Assembly (NCBI RefSeq): GCF_000281045.1
Contig: NW_008246071.1
Location: forward strand, 122,702 to 186,701
Length of the DNA: 64,000 bases
Reading direction: 5' to 3'
Source of the DNA: Saprolegnia diclina VS20
Lineage: Eukaryota > Oomycota > Saprolegniomycetes > Saprolegniales > Saprolegniaceae
A program made the position numbers and the translations under genes. Of this stretch, positions 54,729 to 64,000 are shown piece after piece. Below the pieces are notes generated by a model that did not search any database, was not told the DNA's origin, and saw nothing but the letters and a program-made list of their open reading frames with translations. Positions within the stretch are counted from its first letter, which is position 1. The number at the start of each line of letters is the position of its first letter.

Positions 54729-55940
54729 ATGGCGCCGCCGATGCCACGCGGCCGGTCCTCGTGGCGGTTCAACATGAACACGATCATCATGCTGGGCATG
54801 TTCCTCGTCGTCTGCGTCCTCATCCGCGTCAACCTGAGCTTCGTCCACAACAGCAGCAGCCAGGCGGCGCTTGAGCCGCGGCTGCGCCAGGTCGACCGCG
54901 GCCTGCCGCAGGGCACGACCAAGCACGAGCGCCGCACCATCGTGCTCATCGCCAACTACCGCGACACGGCGCGCTGCGCAGAGACGCTCCAGTCCATGTA
55001 CGCGCAGGCGTCGCAGCCCGACTTGCTCTCGGTGAGCATCTTTGACCAAATTTACGAAGAGCAGGACGAAGGCCGGTGCTACGACGCGTACTGCGACAAG
55101 GTCGGCGAGGCCAATTGCCGCCGGTCGCAGCTGCGCCGCAACGATACGATCAACGCGCTGCATGCGACGGGCCCGACGTTCGCGCGTTACCAAACGGAGA
55201 AGGGCATCGACCTCGCGATCGACACGTTCTCGCTCGCGATCGACTCGCACATTGTGTTTGTGCCGCACTGGGATAAGGACCTCATCGAGCAGTGGGACTC
55301 GCTCGAGAACGAGAAGGCGATCATCACTGTCTACCCGCGCTCGACCGACAACACGCCGCGCAACATGGACACGTCCCTCGACACGACCGCGATCCTCATG
55401 TGCACGGGCAAGATCGAGACCGAAGACGCCGACGCCATGATCTCGTACGACGCCGTCCAGCTCATTCCTGTGCCCGAGAAGCCCCGGCTCATGTCGCAGT
55501 TTGCGGGCGGCTTCAACTTTGGCACGGCGATCCAGGCGCTGGAGGTCCGGAACGACCCGTACACGCCGTACCTCTTTCACGGCGAAGAGTACTCGAAGGC
55601 CGCGCGGCTCTTCACGCACGGCTACGACATGTACGTGCCAAAGCGCCAGGTCGTGTACCATTGGTACGAGAAGCGCAATGTGGTCTGGGAGCGCGACTGG
55701 GGCGACCGGTACGTCATCCAGCAAAAGGCCAAGCGCCGCATCCGGACCGTCCTTGGCCTCTCGACGACCAGTGACGACTACGACAAGACCGACATTGACA
55801 AGTTTGGCCTCGGCACCAAGCGCACGTTTGCGCAGTTTCGCGCCTTCTCGGGGATCGACCCGACCGCGGCCCACTACAAGGACAACTACGCGCAGTTCAA
55901 CAACTGCCGAGACCTCGAGTACGTCCCATACAACGACTAA
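54729..55940 (+). CDS. GT60-type GlcNAc-transferase-like type II membrane protein
   Basis: Single exon, about 403 residues from ATG 54729. A basic head and one helix (TIIMLGMFLVVCVLIRVNL) anchor it as a type II protein. The catalytic domain fits the GlcNAc-transferase family related to Dictyostelium Skp1 hydroxyproline GlcNAc-transferase: TIVLIANYRDTARCAETL, LLSVSIFDQIYEEQD, DSHIVFVPHWDKDLIEQW (DxH metal/donor motif), QFAGGFNFG and YLFHGEEYSKAARLFTHGYD followed by VVYHWYEKRN. The classical Skp1 enzyme is cytoplasmic, so a membrane anchor suggests a secretory-pathway substrate instead (inference). The C-terminus (RTVLGLSTTSDDYD onward) is also typical. It is divergent from IQCH with 253 bp between starts. 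Confidence 0.88.
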   Translation: MAPPMPRGRSSWRFNMNTIIMLGMFLVVCVLIRVNLSFVHNSSSQAALEPRLRQVDRGLPQGTTKHERRTIVLIANYRDTARCAETLQSMYAQASQPDLLSVSIFDQIYEEQDEGRCYDAYCDKVGEANCRRSQLRRNDTINALHATGPTFARYQTEKGIDLAIDTFSLAIDSHIVFVPHWDKDLIEQWDSLENEKAIITVYPRSTDNTPRNMDTSLDTTAILMCTGKIETEDADAMISYDAVQLIPVPEKPRLMSQFAGGFNFGTAIQALEVRNDPYTPYLFHGEEYSKAARLFTHGYDMYVPKRQVVYHWYEKRNVVWERDWGDRYVIQQKAKRRIRTVLGLSTTSDDYDKTDIDKFGLGTKRTFAQFRAFSGIDPTAAHYKDNYAQFNNCRDLEYVPYND

Positions 55941-56107
55941 CTTGCTCGAGATGGTGCTATTCGATTGCTCTCTCGCTGTGACGAACTCTGCATCATCGAT
56001 GGGTTATGTGTCGTTTCCTGCATGGAGCTATGGACCTGTCTGTGAAGTGCTACATCACCCACACACTTGACCAGACGACGACGAATGCAGAGTCGCTCGC
56101 AAGCGAG

Positions 56108-56776
56108 TTAGCTACAACACGTATTGAAATGGCGAGCGATGGCAGTCAAGAGGGATGGCGCCACGGTCGTGGATGGATCGAGGCGTACTGCTGGGAGCCA
56201 GGTCGCGCTGTCGAGCAACAAGGCGCGCGGAAGGTCTTCGTGGCCCACAATGCGACCAAGGGAGCACGGCCACGTCGCACTCTCTTCCAGAATCATGAGC
56301 GGTGACGAGACGTGCAGTCGGTCGGTCGAGGTCAGCGCGTGAGGCAACAAAAGCTCGGGCGTCGTTGCGTCCCAAAGAACGACGGCCGTGTCAATGGCAC
56401 CAAAGGCATCCAGCAGCGGCAACGACGTTGAAAGGGGACGCTGTGCTTGGAACTGCGTATACACCTCGCGAAGTCGCGCTGCCTTGGCCGCGCCATCGAT
56501 CGAGCCAGCTCGAAAGACGTGGTCGTTGCACAACAGGAGCGTGAGTGGTGTACGAAGCGTAAGTGCGACGATCTGAACTTGAGCGTGGCCCCGCTCCCAC
56601 TGGTTGGGGGCGTACGCGACGGCTTGCTCCAGAGTGAACTGGGGGTAGAGCGCCGACCAGTCACTGCCATTGGAATGCGGGAGTGCAGTGAGCGGGTGTG
56701 GAAGCGCCTTGAAGCCAATGCAGGTCCCCGCGTCCACTTGTAGCAGCAGCAAGCTGGCGCTAGTACGGCTCGTCAT
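56108..56776 (-). CDS. Hypothetical protein
   Basis: Single-exon ORF of about 222 residues from ATG 56776 (another ATG at 56800). The sequence is not recognised. It is mixed alpha/beta in character, with hydrophobic strands (VQIVALTLRTPLTLLLCNDH, AIDTAVVLWDATTPELLL) and no signal peptide or membrane helix. Codon use resembles real genes. It is convergent with the GT60 gene and divergent from the ankyrin gene. Confidence 0.55.
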   Translation of the reverse strand: MTSRTSASLLLLQVDAGTCIGFKALPHPLTALPHSNGSDWSALYPQFTLEQAVAYAPNQWERGHAQVQIVALTLRTPLTLLLCNDHVFRAGSIDGAAKAARLREVYTQFQAQRPLSTSLPLLDAFGAIDTAVVLWDATTPELLLPHALTSTDRLHVSSPLMILEESATWPCSLGRIVGHEDLPRALLLDSATWLPAVRLDPSTTVAPSLLTAIARHFNTCCS

Positions 56777-57057
56777 TCTCGTACAATAAGAAATCACCAC
56801 CGCATTTCTAGTCGCTCAATGGGCCAGAAAAGAATCCAGCGGCAGCGACAAGAGGGTTAGGGTTGCTAGAGCGCCTAGTGGTGCCCACCGCCGTCAGTGC
56901 AAGAACATACCATGTCGTCGGCCAATCGGCTTGTACCCTTGCGTCGCCTCCCGTCGAGATGGACCGCGGAGCCTGCTCATTTGCAGACTGGTGGGTTCAG
57001 TGGCGTGATTTTAGCCCGAGATCGGCTCGGCAAAGTCGGAAGTCCGTTTCAGCCGCC

Positions 57058-58152
57058 ATGAGCACGAATCGGCTCGTCGCCAAGGAGACCGAGCAGCTAT
57101 ATGCAGCGGCGCTCGCCGGCGACACGGCCCGCGTGCAAGAGCTTTTATCGGAGAAGACGGCCGACGTCAACTTTCACCAGCGCAACCACGTACCAAGTCG
57201 ATGCTTGCTGGCGATGGGCTCACGCCTCACGTAGTATGGCTCGACGCCAATGATTGCAGCCATCATTGGCGGCCACGTCGAGACTGTCCGCGCACTTCTG
57301 GATGGCGGCGCCGACGTTGCGGCGCTGCGCACACCCGTGCGCTGAGGCATGTCGACGTTCGTGCATCATGGCTGGCTCTGTAGGACGCCAATAGCCCGCT
57401 CCACGAAGCGTGCTTTCAACGCAACCCCGCGATCGTGCGCTTGCTCATCGAGCACAAGGACCAGTTCCAAGACGACCTCCACGACGCCAACGACAAGAAC
57501 GCGCCGCGCTGGTCCATGGTCGACGCTGTCAACCAGTTTGGCAACGTGCCATTGCACGCAGCAGCCATGGCGGGCTCTGTCGAGTGCGTCGAAGCGCTTC
57601 TCGAGGCCGGCGCGCTCGTGGACGCAAGCAACAACGTACGGGCCGAGCATGTACAATGCGTGACGATGTTTCGTGTAGCAACACTCGACGCCGCTCCACC
57701 ACGCGTGCTACTGTGGGTCACCCAACGAAAAGGTGGTCGAGCTGTTGGTGCGCGCCAAGGCGGATGTCAACCTCCCCGACAAGGTCGTCTTGACAACTCT
57801 CGTAGAAACGAGTCTCAGGATCTGCGTAGAACCACGCGACACCGCTCATCGTCGCCGCCAAGAAGAACCAAGTGGGTGCCATCTCCGTGCTCTTGGAGGC
57901 CGGCGCCGACCCGGGTGCCGTCGATGACGTAATCGAGTCATTTTCTACAAGCCAGTGATGCTAATCCGATGCTAGTCGGGGCGTAACGCGCACGCATCTG
58001 CGGTACTTCGCGGCAACCTGGAGTGCGCGGCTCTACTCAAGGACCTCGCTCCCATCGACCCGGACGTTCGCCCGCTGGACCCTGACGCCGTGCGCCGTCC
58101 GTCCCTGACAGCGTCCATGTACGCCGAGCACATGTACCATCACCAAGAGTGA
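57058..58152 (+). CDS. Ankyrin-repeat protein
   Basis: Six exons: 57058-57189, 57235-57336, 57384-57635, 57679-57783, 57830-57928 and 57976-58152, giving about 288 residues; introns 43-47 nt, all phase 0. Five to six ankyrin repeats are visible: ETEQLYAAALAGDTARVQEL, GSTPMIAAIIGGHVETVRAL, NSPLHEACFQRNPAIVRLL, GNVPLHAAAMAGSVECVEAL, STPLHHACYCGSPNEKVVEL and ATPLIVAAKKNQVGAISVLL. Exon boundaries fall close to repeat boundaries. The tail (RPSLTASMYAEHMYHHQE) has no domain. Likely a cytosolic scaffold; partners unknown. Its stop is 8 bp from the convergent gene at 58161. Confidence 0.85.
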
Positions 58153-58160
58153 GATTGTGC

Positions 58161-59134
58161 TTAAGCCGCGTCGTCGTCGTCGGCGAAGGCGAGCTTGACA
58201 CCGCGGCTGCCCTTGCGTCTAATCGAACGAAACTTTGCACGTATGTTGATGCAGACGGCGCATACCTCGCGCCCATGGGAAGCGCCGCCTTGCGCTTGAG
58301 CGGGTTGGGCGCAGACGACGTCGAGCTCGTGATGGCTGGCGCCGTGGTGAAGCTGAGGGGTACCGAGGCGGTCGTCGGCTGCAGCGAGGCCGACCGTCGC
58401 ATCCGACGAAGACGAGCATCCTAGTGGTCTCTTTTGTTGTGCAAGGAATAGCACAGCAGTCGTACCTCGGCGCTCTCGGTGCGAAGGCCATGCAGGTCGG
58501 CGAGCAGTGCATAGGCTGCTTCCGGTAGGACTTGCCCAGCGTCCAAGATGAATTGGCCTACGCAGCCCAGATAGCGTAACACTGCTGGGATGTTTATACC
58601 TCGGCGAAGCAAGGATGGGCCAAAGAGGTACGTGACGTTGACACAAGCGCTGCCATTGTCTTCGACACTCAAGCTCACATTCGCCGCCGACTCGAGCGCC
58701 GTCTACGCTTGTTGCTCCAGCTCAGCAACGTACCAAAGCAAGTACCTTGAAAGGCGCAGCAAACATGCCGAGATCGCCATTGACGCCCAGCTCTTGCATC
58801 TATTCCATGCGATGAGCCATGGCATCAACGCGCTTGCAACATGGGCTTGAAGCTCGGTCGCCAGAAGCTGCTTCTCAAAGCACTTGGTCGCGCCGTCGAC
58901 GCCGACGCAGACCGTAAGCGTAATGGCTACCGGACTGCTCGTGGACGGCCGCAGCCAGACGAGCCATCGCAATGGCACGGATGTGCTAAACGAATAGGTA
59001 TCGCGCTCGCCGAAGACGTGCGCAACGAACGCGTCCATCCTAAAATAGAGCGCACTTTGGACAAATCCTAATTTCACTGGCCTGTCGTCCTCGGGGTACG
59101 TCAGGATGGCCGTAATGGACGCGTCCAGCGGCAC
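58161..59134 (-). CDS. Hypothetical multi-exon protein
   Basis: Coding-like segments on the minus strand are joined by plausible short introns: about 59134-58746, 58702-58600, 58557 to about 58468, about 58423-58254 and about 58206-58161. The intron at 58558-58599 (42 nt) is well supported by phase; the junction near 58703-58746 is not resolved, and the start is unclear because no convincing ATG opens the first segment. Segments include FVAHVFGERDTYSF, PWLIAWNRCKSWASMAISAC, SVEDNGSACVNVTYLFGP, AGQVLPEAAYALLADLHGLR and a basic-to-acidic tail (GSRGVKLAFADDDDAA). No family recognised. It might be two genes. Confidence 0.4.
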
Positions 59135-59540
59135 TAATGCCCGTAGGAACCTGCCACGTAATGATGATATTCGCGTCTCGTGCGCCCTCTTGGCGCTGCG
59201 TCTACAGCTTCCCAGGCCGAGGCCAAGGTCCGGCGCTTCTCGCCCACTTCAATTCGGCGTGCGCCATTTTTACCGACCACACAACCTCCCACACTTTATA
59301 TACCAGGCACAGCTCGCGGACGACCCACATGCGGCACACCTTGCACCTCGCACCTCGCGCCTCGCGGTCAGTATCAAGCGTATGGGTGCTTTATGCACAG
59401 CAGCACGCGGGCGCTGGCCGTGGGCGGCAATGTGAATGCGCTGGGTATATTAATTGTGGGAGGTAGTTGTTCGAATGGAAATGGCATAGAAAAACCAAGT
59501 CGCCAGATTGCTGTCGGCAGTGAACGATTTGCGCTGAACC
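59135..59540. promoter_or_regulatory. Upstream region of PDK1
   Basis: About 405 bp with no supported gene and no clear CCGGAT palindrome. A short direct repeat, CACCTCGCACCTCGCGCCTCG, lies near 59343-59364. Confidence 0.3.
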
Positions 59541-60125
59541 ATGGTGCAGCATGCCGCCGCCTCGACTTCGACGCCCCGCGCGGGCATGTCGCCGGGCGAC
59601 TTTATGTTTGGCATGGTGCTGGGCCAAGGCTCGTTCGCCAAGGTCTACCACGCGCAGTTCAAGCGCACGAGCGCCAACTTTGCCATCAAGGTCATGGACC
59701 AAGAGTTCATCAAGCGCCACAAGAAGGTGCCCTTTGTCGTCATGGAGCGCCAGGTCATGTCCAAGCTCGCGCACCCCAACATCGTCAAGTTCTATTGCAG
59801 CTTCAAGGTTCGCGATCGCTCGCCTTGCCTGCAAGCTCATGTTTGCTAGGACGACGACAGCTTGTACATGGTCATGGAACTCTGCCGTGGCGGCGAGCTC
59901 TTGCACTTTATCTGGTACCACTCCGACGACAACCATGGAGCTCACGTCTTGGGCGAGTAGCAAGGAGCGCGACCAGTACCGCAAGCAAGGCATCCAGGAC
60001 CAAGCTTGCTCGGCGTCTGTCACGCAGTTTTACATGGCGCAGCTCGTGTGCGCGCTCGAGTACATGCACTCGAACGTACTACGCCATCGTCTCAGTCGGT
60101 TCTCACGCATCTTTTGAGCAGAATG

Positions 60126-60157
<32 letters not shown>

Positions 60158-61348
60158 CTCCTCACGTACATCGCATGACGACCGTATCGACGCTCATGAA
60201 TCACAATGCAATAGCGAGCAAGGGCAGCTCAAGGTGACCGACTTTGGCACAGCCACCGTACGTTCCTCTGTGCACCCGAGAAGCCACCGTCTCATGCTCG
60301 ACCTCCTCTAGACGGGTGACAACCAAGATGAAAACAACAATTTTTGCGGCACGGCCGAGTACCTCTCGCCCGAGGTGCTCAATGACCTGCCCGCGTGCGT
60401 CGGCAGCGACCTCTGGGCGCTTGGCTGCATCATCTTCCAAGTACGAAACCCCTTTCTTAGTCAATGACAATATTCTCCACTTGTAGATGTTTGCGGGGCG
60501 CCCGCCATTCCGCGGCGAGAATGACTACTTTACGTTTCAAGACATTTTGACCCACGACAGCGACACAATGGAGTTCCCTGCAACATTCCCGGAACCTGCG
60601 CGGGACCTGGTGCGCAAGCTCCTCGTGCGCGACCTCAGTATGCGCCTGACCGAGTACGCGACGATCAAGGCGCACCCGTTCTTTGACGGCATCGAGTGGG
60701 AAGCAGTCGCTACGACCCGCAGCCCCGTGACACCGGACGTCGCGACGCTCCCGACACCTACGATCGTATATATAACTCCTTTTGGTCTATTGCAGCTGCA
60801 CAACTGAACGGTGTAGGACGGCGCAGCCCCCAACTGGTCGATCGCCGGAGCCTTTACGGACATGGCGAGCCCGTTTGCCGAGTCGGACTTTCCGCTGCCC
60901 GTCGCAACACGCTCGTACGCTTTGGACAGTCTGTCGCAATGACAAGAGAGATGTGTGTAGCTCCAACCACAACAGCTCGCTGCGCAACAGTGCGACGACC
61001 GCTCACAGCGGTCTCCTCGACAACAACGAGTCGGTGCTCTTCCAGTCCGAAGTGAAATTGCACGCAGCCATGTTCATGAAGAAGCCGCGAGACCTTCTCT
61101 TCACGTCCAAAGGCCGCCTCATCCTCATCGACGCCAAGACCAACACGCACGACATCTTCCATTGGGACGTGCGCTACATGCGCGTCGTGCCCAAGGGCGA
61201 CTCGACGTTTGAGATTCGCACGGTGCGACATGACAATGTTGTCTTCACTCTAATAGCCGTGTAGACGTCGTCGTCGTTCAAGATCACCGACCCGACGCAT
61301 GGGTCCCACCACTGGGTGCAAGTGCTCACAGGCTTCACCAAGCGATAG
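59541..61348 (+). CDS. PDPK1: 3-phosphoinositide-dependent protein kinase 1 (PDK1)
   Basis: PDK1 phosphorylates the activation loops of AGC kinases such as Akt and S6K. Ten exons: 59541-59807, 59850-59914, 59961-60075, 60122-60165, 60215-60257, 60312-60440, 60487-60765, 60817-60932, 60961-61222 and 61265-61348, about 467 residues. Kinase motifs: glycine loop GQGSFAKVY, Lys in NFAIKVMD, VIHRDLKPDN, VTDFGTA, NNFCGTAEYLSPEVL and GSDLWALGCIIFQM. The C-terminus is a PH domain (KKPRDLLFTSKGRLILIDA, DIFHWD, HHWVQVL). The activation-loop position that is Ser in human PDK1 (S241) is Asn. The intron at 60933-60960 is only 28 nt, so that splice is less certain. The stop is 40 bp from convergent LSG1. 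Confidence 0.93.
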
Positions 61349-61388
61349 AAGAAGAATGTTGCTGTTTGTGTATATCAATCAAAATCGG

Positions 61389-63690
61389 TTAAAACTTGGC
61401 GCCCGGCGTGTACGTGACGTGATGCGGCATCGTCACCCGCACAAAGTCTTTTTGGTTCATCGCCTTTTTGCCGCGCGAAATGTGCGCCATCGTCGTCGAC
61501 GCGACGCCGTCCAAGTCCTCGTACGGGTTCTTATCGCGCGCCTTGCGTCCCTTCTTGCCGTGCTTCTTGAGCCTACACATACATCGATGCTTACTTCTGC
61601 GAAGAAGACGCCCATCTCAGTACCGCTTGGAGGCCGCCGTCTTGTTCTCAATGCCGACAGGGTCAAAGCCCGGCGCCTTGGTCGCGTCGTCGCCTTCCTC
61701 GTCCGAGAGCGGCTCGAGGAGCGCGACAGTGTCCTCGGACGCCGCAAACTTCTTGGCCAGCTCCATCACATCGAACGCCGGCTCGCGCGGCGACGTGCCA
61801 GGCGGTGGGTGGCAGTAGAGGAGCCGACCGATGACGTAATCGCGCAAGAGCACACGAGCGGCGCGGGACTGATCCGGACCGCCTTTGCCCGCGGTCGCAA
61901 AGCCACGGGCGCGCGCGTAGACATCGAGGAGCGTGTACACATCGACGGGATCCAAGTACTTGCCCGAGTTGGGGAACGGGATCTTGATACCATAGGTCGA
62001 CTCGAAGACGAGGCGGGGAATGCGGCGCGCCACGAGCTCGCACGGGGCTATACCACAATCAGAACCGACTCCAAGTGCGATAAGATCACATACGAACGTG
62101 GTCGCGGAGCTGCGAGATGGGGAGGACGCCGCAGCAAAGCATTTCGGCCTTCGAGTTGACAAACGACGGGAAGACGAGACCCGGGCAATCGCAGAGCATG
62201 ATCTTGTCCGAGAGGATCATCGTCTAGAAAGTTAAGGATTGAGCGTCGAGAGGAGGTATGGAGGACGAAGAACCTGAAAGTGCTTGGTCTTGCCGGGCGT
62301 CGCGCCAACGGCGACACGCTGCGTGTGGTGCGAGTAGTTGGACGCACCGAGGAGCGCGTTGATGGCCGAACTCTTGCCGACGTTGGGGAAGCCCACCATA
62401 CCAAACTTGACGAGGCCCTTGTCGTCCGCACGGAGACCCACGCGCTGGACGACCTTGTCGGCGCGACCCGAGAGATACTCGAGGAGCTCTTCGCGGGTCA
62501 AGACGACACAGTCTTCGCGCTCGACAGGCGCAGTCTGCTTGGGCGCCTCGACCACAACCGGCGCCGGCTTCGTCTCTTCTTCGTCTTCGTCCTCATCGTC
62601 GCTGTCGTCGTCGTCTTCGAAGTCGCCTTCGTCGTCCGAGAGCGAAAAGTCCTTGCTGGCCTTGTACTCGGCGTCGAGCTTCTCCTGCGCTTCCTTGGCC
62701 GAGAAGAAGACAAAGTCAATCGCGTTGGCCTTGAAATAATCGGCCCAAATGACACTACGCAGGTTCACTATGAGTGCTTTTGCAAGAGACAGAAGGCGAC
62801 GTACCGCTGTTCCGGTGTGAGGTAGTCGGACTTGTTGATGATGAGCATGCAGTCCTTGGCGCTGTCGACTTCGTTGACGTAGCGCTCGAGGTCGACCGAG
62901 CTAAAAGAAGTCATCTTGAGTTGTCGCCCGACAAAAAAGTGCTGACGTACCGGTAGAAGAGCGGGTTGCGCGCATCGACGATCTGGACGACAATGTCACT
63001 GCGCTCAATGACGCGCCAGAGCTGGCGCCACACTTCGAGGTTCTTCTCGAACGGCGTCACGTCACGCTCCTCGGAGGCCGCCTCGAGCCTACAAACACGC
63101 TATGTCAGGATGCGACAGCGCCACTAATTAAGTACATGGCAATGTCGCGACGCCAGTTCAAGAACGACTCGCGCTCGCGCATGTTGAGCTCCGCGGCCGT
63201 CGTCTTCGCGTCCCAGCTCGGGCGGCGCGGGATCTTCATCTCGGAAAAGTCCATCTCGGGCACCTTGTCCAAGTCCCTAATACAATATGCGTGAGTCGCT
63301 GCGAGCGACGACTGCAGACGCGTACACTTTGGCAAAAGTCGCAAGACCGTTGGCTTCGAGGACCATGACGCGCTCCTTCTCGGCGACGAACTCGCGGTTG
63401 GCCATCGTGGCGTTGGCCAAGAAATCGTCCTACGCAGCGTGAGCGGATCGTGCCATGCAGCAGCCACGCACGTACCAGCGACGAGCCTTCGAGGTACGAC
63501 GCGAGAGCCACCGTCGAGTCCCCGCCGTCCGTGGCAGACACGTGCTTGCCGGCGCTACAGGAGATGGATGAGATGCATGCGTAGAGAGCAAGCAGATTGT
63601 CTACCTCGACTGGAGCTCTTTGGCCTTCTTGACGTTCGTCTTCATGAGCGCCTTGCCCAAACTTGTCCCGGCCTTCTTGCTGCGACCCAT
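61389..63690 (-). CDS. LSG1: Large-subunit ribosome-export GTPase LSG1
   Basis: LSG1 is a cytoplasmic GTPase that releases the NMD3 export adaptor from 60S subunits. Ten exons (minus): 63690-63605, 63554-63476, 63429-63326, 63276-63136, 63088-62951, 62900-62805, 62754-62274, 62223-62094, 62047-61624 and 61572-61389, about 620 residues. The start MGRSKKAGTSLGKALMK, then IPRRPSWDAKTTAAEL, VWRQLWRVIERSDIVVQIVD and NPLFYR are diagnostic. The GTPase is circularly permuted: NKSD (G4) precedes GFPNVGKSS (G1) and DCPGLVFPSF (G3). An acidic insert (FEDDDDSDDEDEDEEE) lies between G4 and G1. Later LLYCHPPPG and a basic tail (KKHGKKGRKARDK) fit the family. TCCGGATA motifs lie at 63751-63758 and 63763-63770. 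Confidence 0.95.
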
Positions 63691-64000
63691 GGTGTAGCTC
63701 GAATTAGATTGCTTTCTGCTTGAACTGCTTCCGCGACCAATGCCATGAATTCCGGATAACGTTCCGGATATTGTGTGTCAAAATGGCCGTCTTGGGCAAG
63801 AGTGTTGGTGCTGCAAGCGCAACGAACGTTCCATTGCTTAACGCGCGACGAGGGGAACCGGTTGATGCGCGACGGCTCGAATACATTAGCAGGACCTTCA
63901 AGACACACTCGTCAATGGCTCGCAGAATGGGCGATTTGGCTTGGGCCCTAGGTGCACAAATACACTGCTCAGTGTGGCATGAAACTCAGATCTTACCATC
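63691..64000. promoter_or_regulatory. LSG1 promoter and right edge of the window
   Basis: The LSG1 upstream region has two TCCGGATA motifs 12 bp apart (63751-63758, 63763-63770), about 60-80 bp before its start codon. Beyond about 63800 nothing is recognised; a divergent gene may begin outside the window. Confidence 0.4.

Noticed and set aside
57684-58000. Frame breaks in the ankyrin gene as signs of a pseudogene
   Set aside because: Each break coincides with a 43-47 nt GT-AG intron that restores an ankyrin repeat in phase.

Overview
The window is nuclear DNA from a zoosporic oomycete, most likely a saprolegnialean water mould (the genus is an inference). Genes are compact and GC-rich at third codon positions, and are cut by many very short GT-AG introns, mostly 43-51 nt. 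Protein families include flagellar proteins (CFAP91, IQCH), two-pore cation channels, an expansin-like surface protein and a cytoplasmic GT60-type glycosyltransferase. No prokaryotic operons, CRISPR arrays, rRNA or tRNA genes were seen. Exon joins were derived by hand from donor/acceptor sites, reading phase and family conservation.

Layout. 0-3 kb: ubiquitin-specific protease-like gene. 4.3-6.6 kb: CFAP91, tail to tail with protoporphyrinogen oxidase (6.6-8.1, minus), which shares a 138-bp divergent promoter with an RWDD1-like gene (8.3-9.3). 9.7-11.7: RBR ubiquitin ligase. 11.8-16.9: two tandem two-pore channel paralogues. 17.0-18.2: papain-like protease with a broken frame. 18.9-20.0: first copy of a duplicated intronless coiled-coil gene. 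20.6-24.6: CAND1. 25.0-26.7: GMP synthetase. 27.3-28.8: zinc-ribbon/C2H2 protein. 28.9-30.1: terminal-inverted-repeat element with a nested foldback. 30.1-35.0: DNL zinc-finger protein, a small four-exon gene, an expansin-like gene and a PDZ-PH protein. 35.0-37.3: TruB pseudouridine synthase and an Alba protein. 37.7-40.0: coiled-coil protein and mitochondrial uS9. 40.5-43.4: eIF3c. 43.6-44.7: second coiled-coil copy. 45.1-46.6: ribophorin I. 48.4-50.5: STAND-type NTPase. 50.6-54.5: IQCH. 54.7-55.9: GT60 glycosyltransferase. 56.1-59.1: two unknown genes flanking an ankyrin protein. 59.5-61.3: PDK1. 61.4-63.7: LSG1 GTPase.

The genes do not form one pathway. Functions include translation and ribosome assembly (eIF3c, LSG1, uS9m, TruB), ubiquitin/cullin control (USP, RBR, CAND1), heme and purine synthesis, ER N-glycosylation, axoneme assembly and membrane signalling (TPCs, PDK1, PDZ-PH).

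The most interesting non-genic signal is a palindromic TATCCGGATA-like motif just upstream of at least ten start codons. It looks like a core or proximal promoter element. Other notable points are the dispersed coiled-coil gene duplication, the TIR element, a 32-bp overlap of two convergent coding regions, and catalytic-residue substitutions in the RBR ligase, USP and PDK1 homologues.
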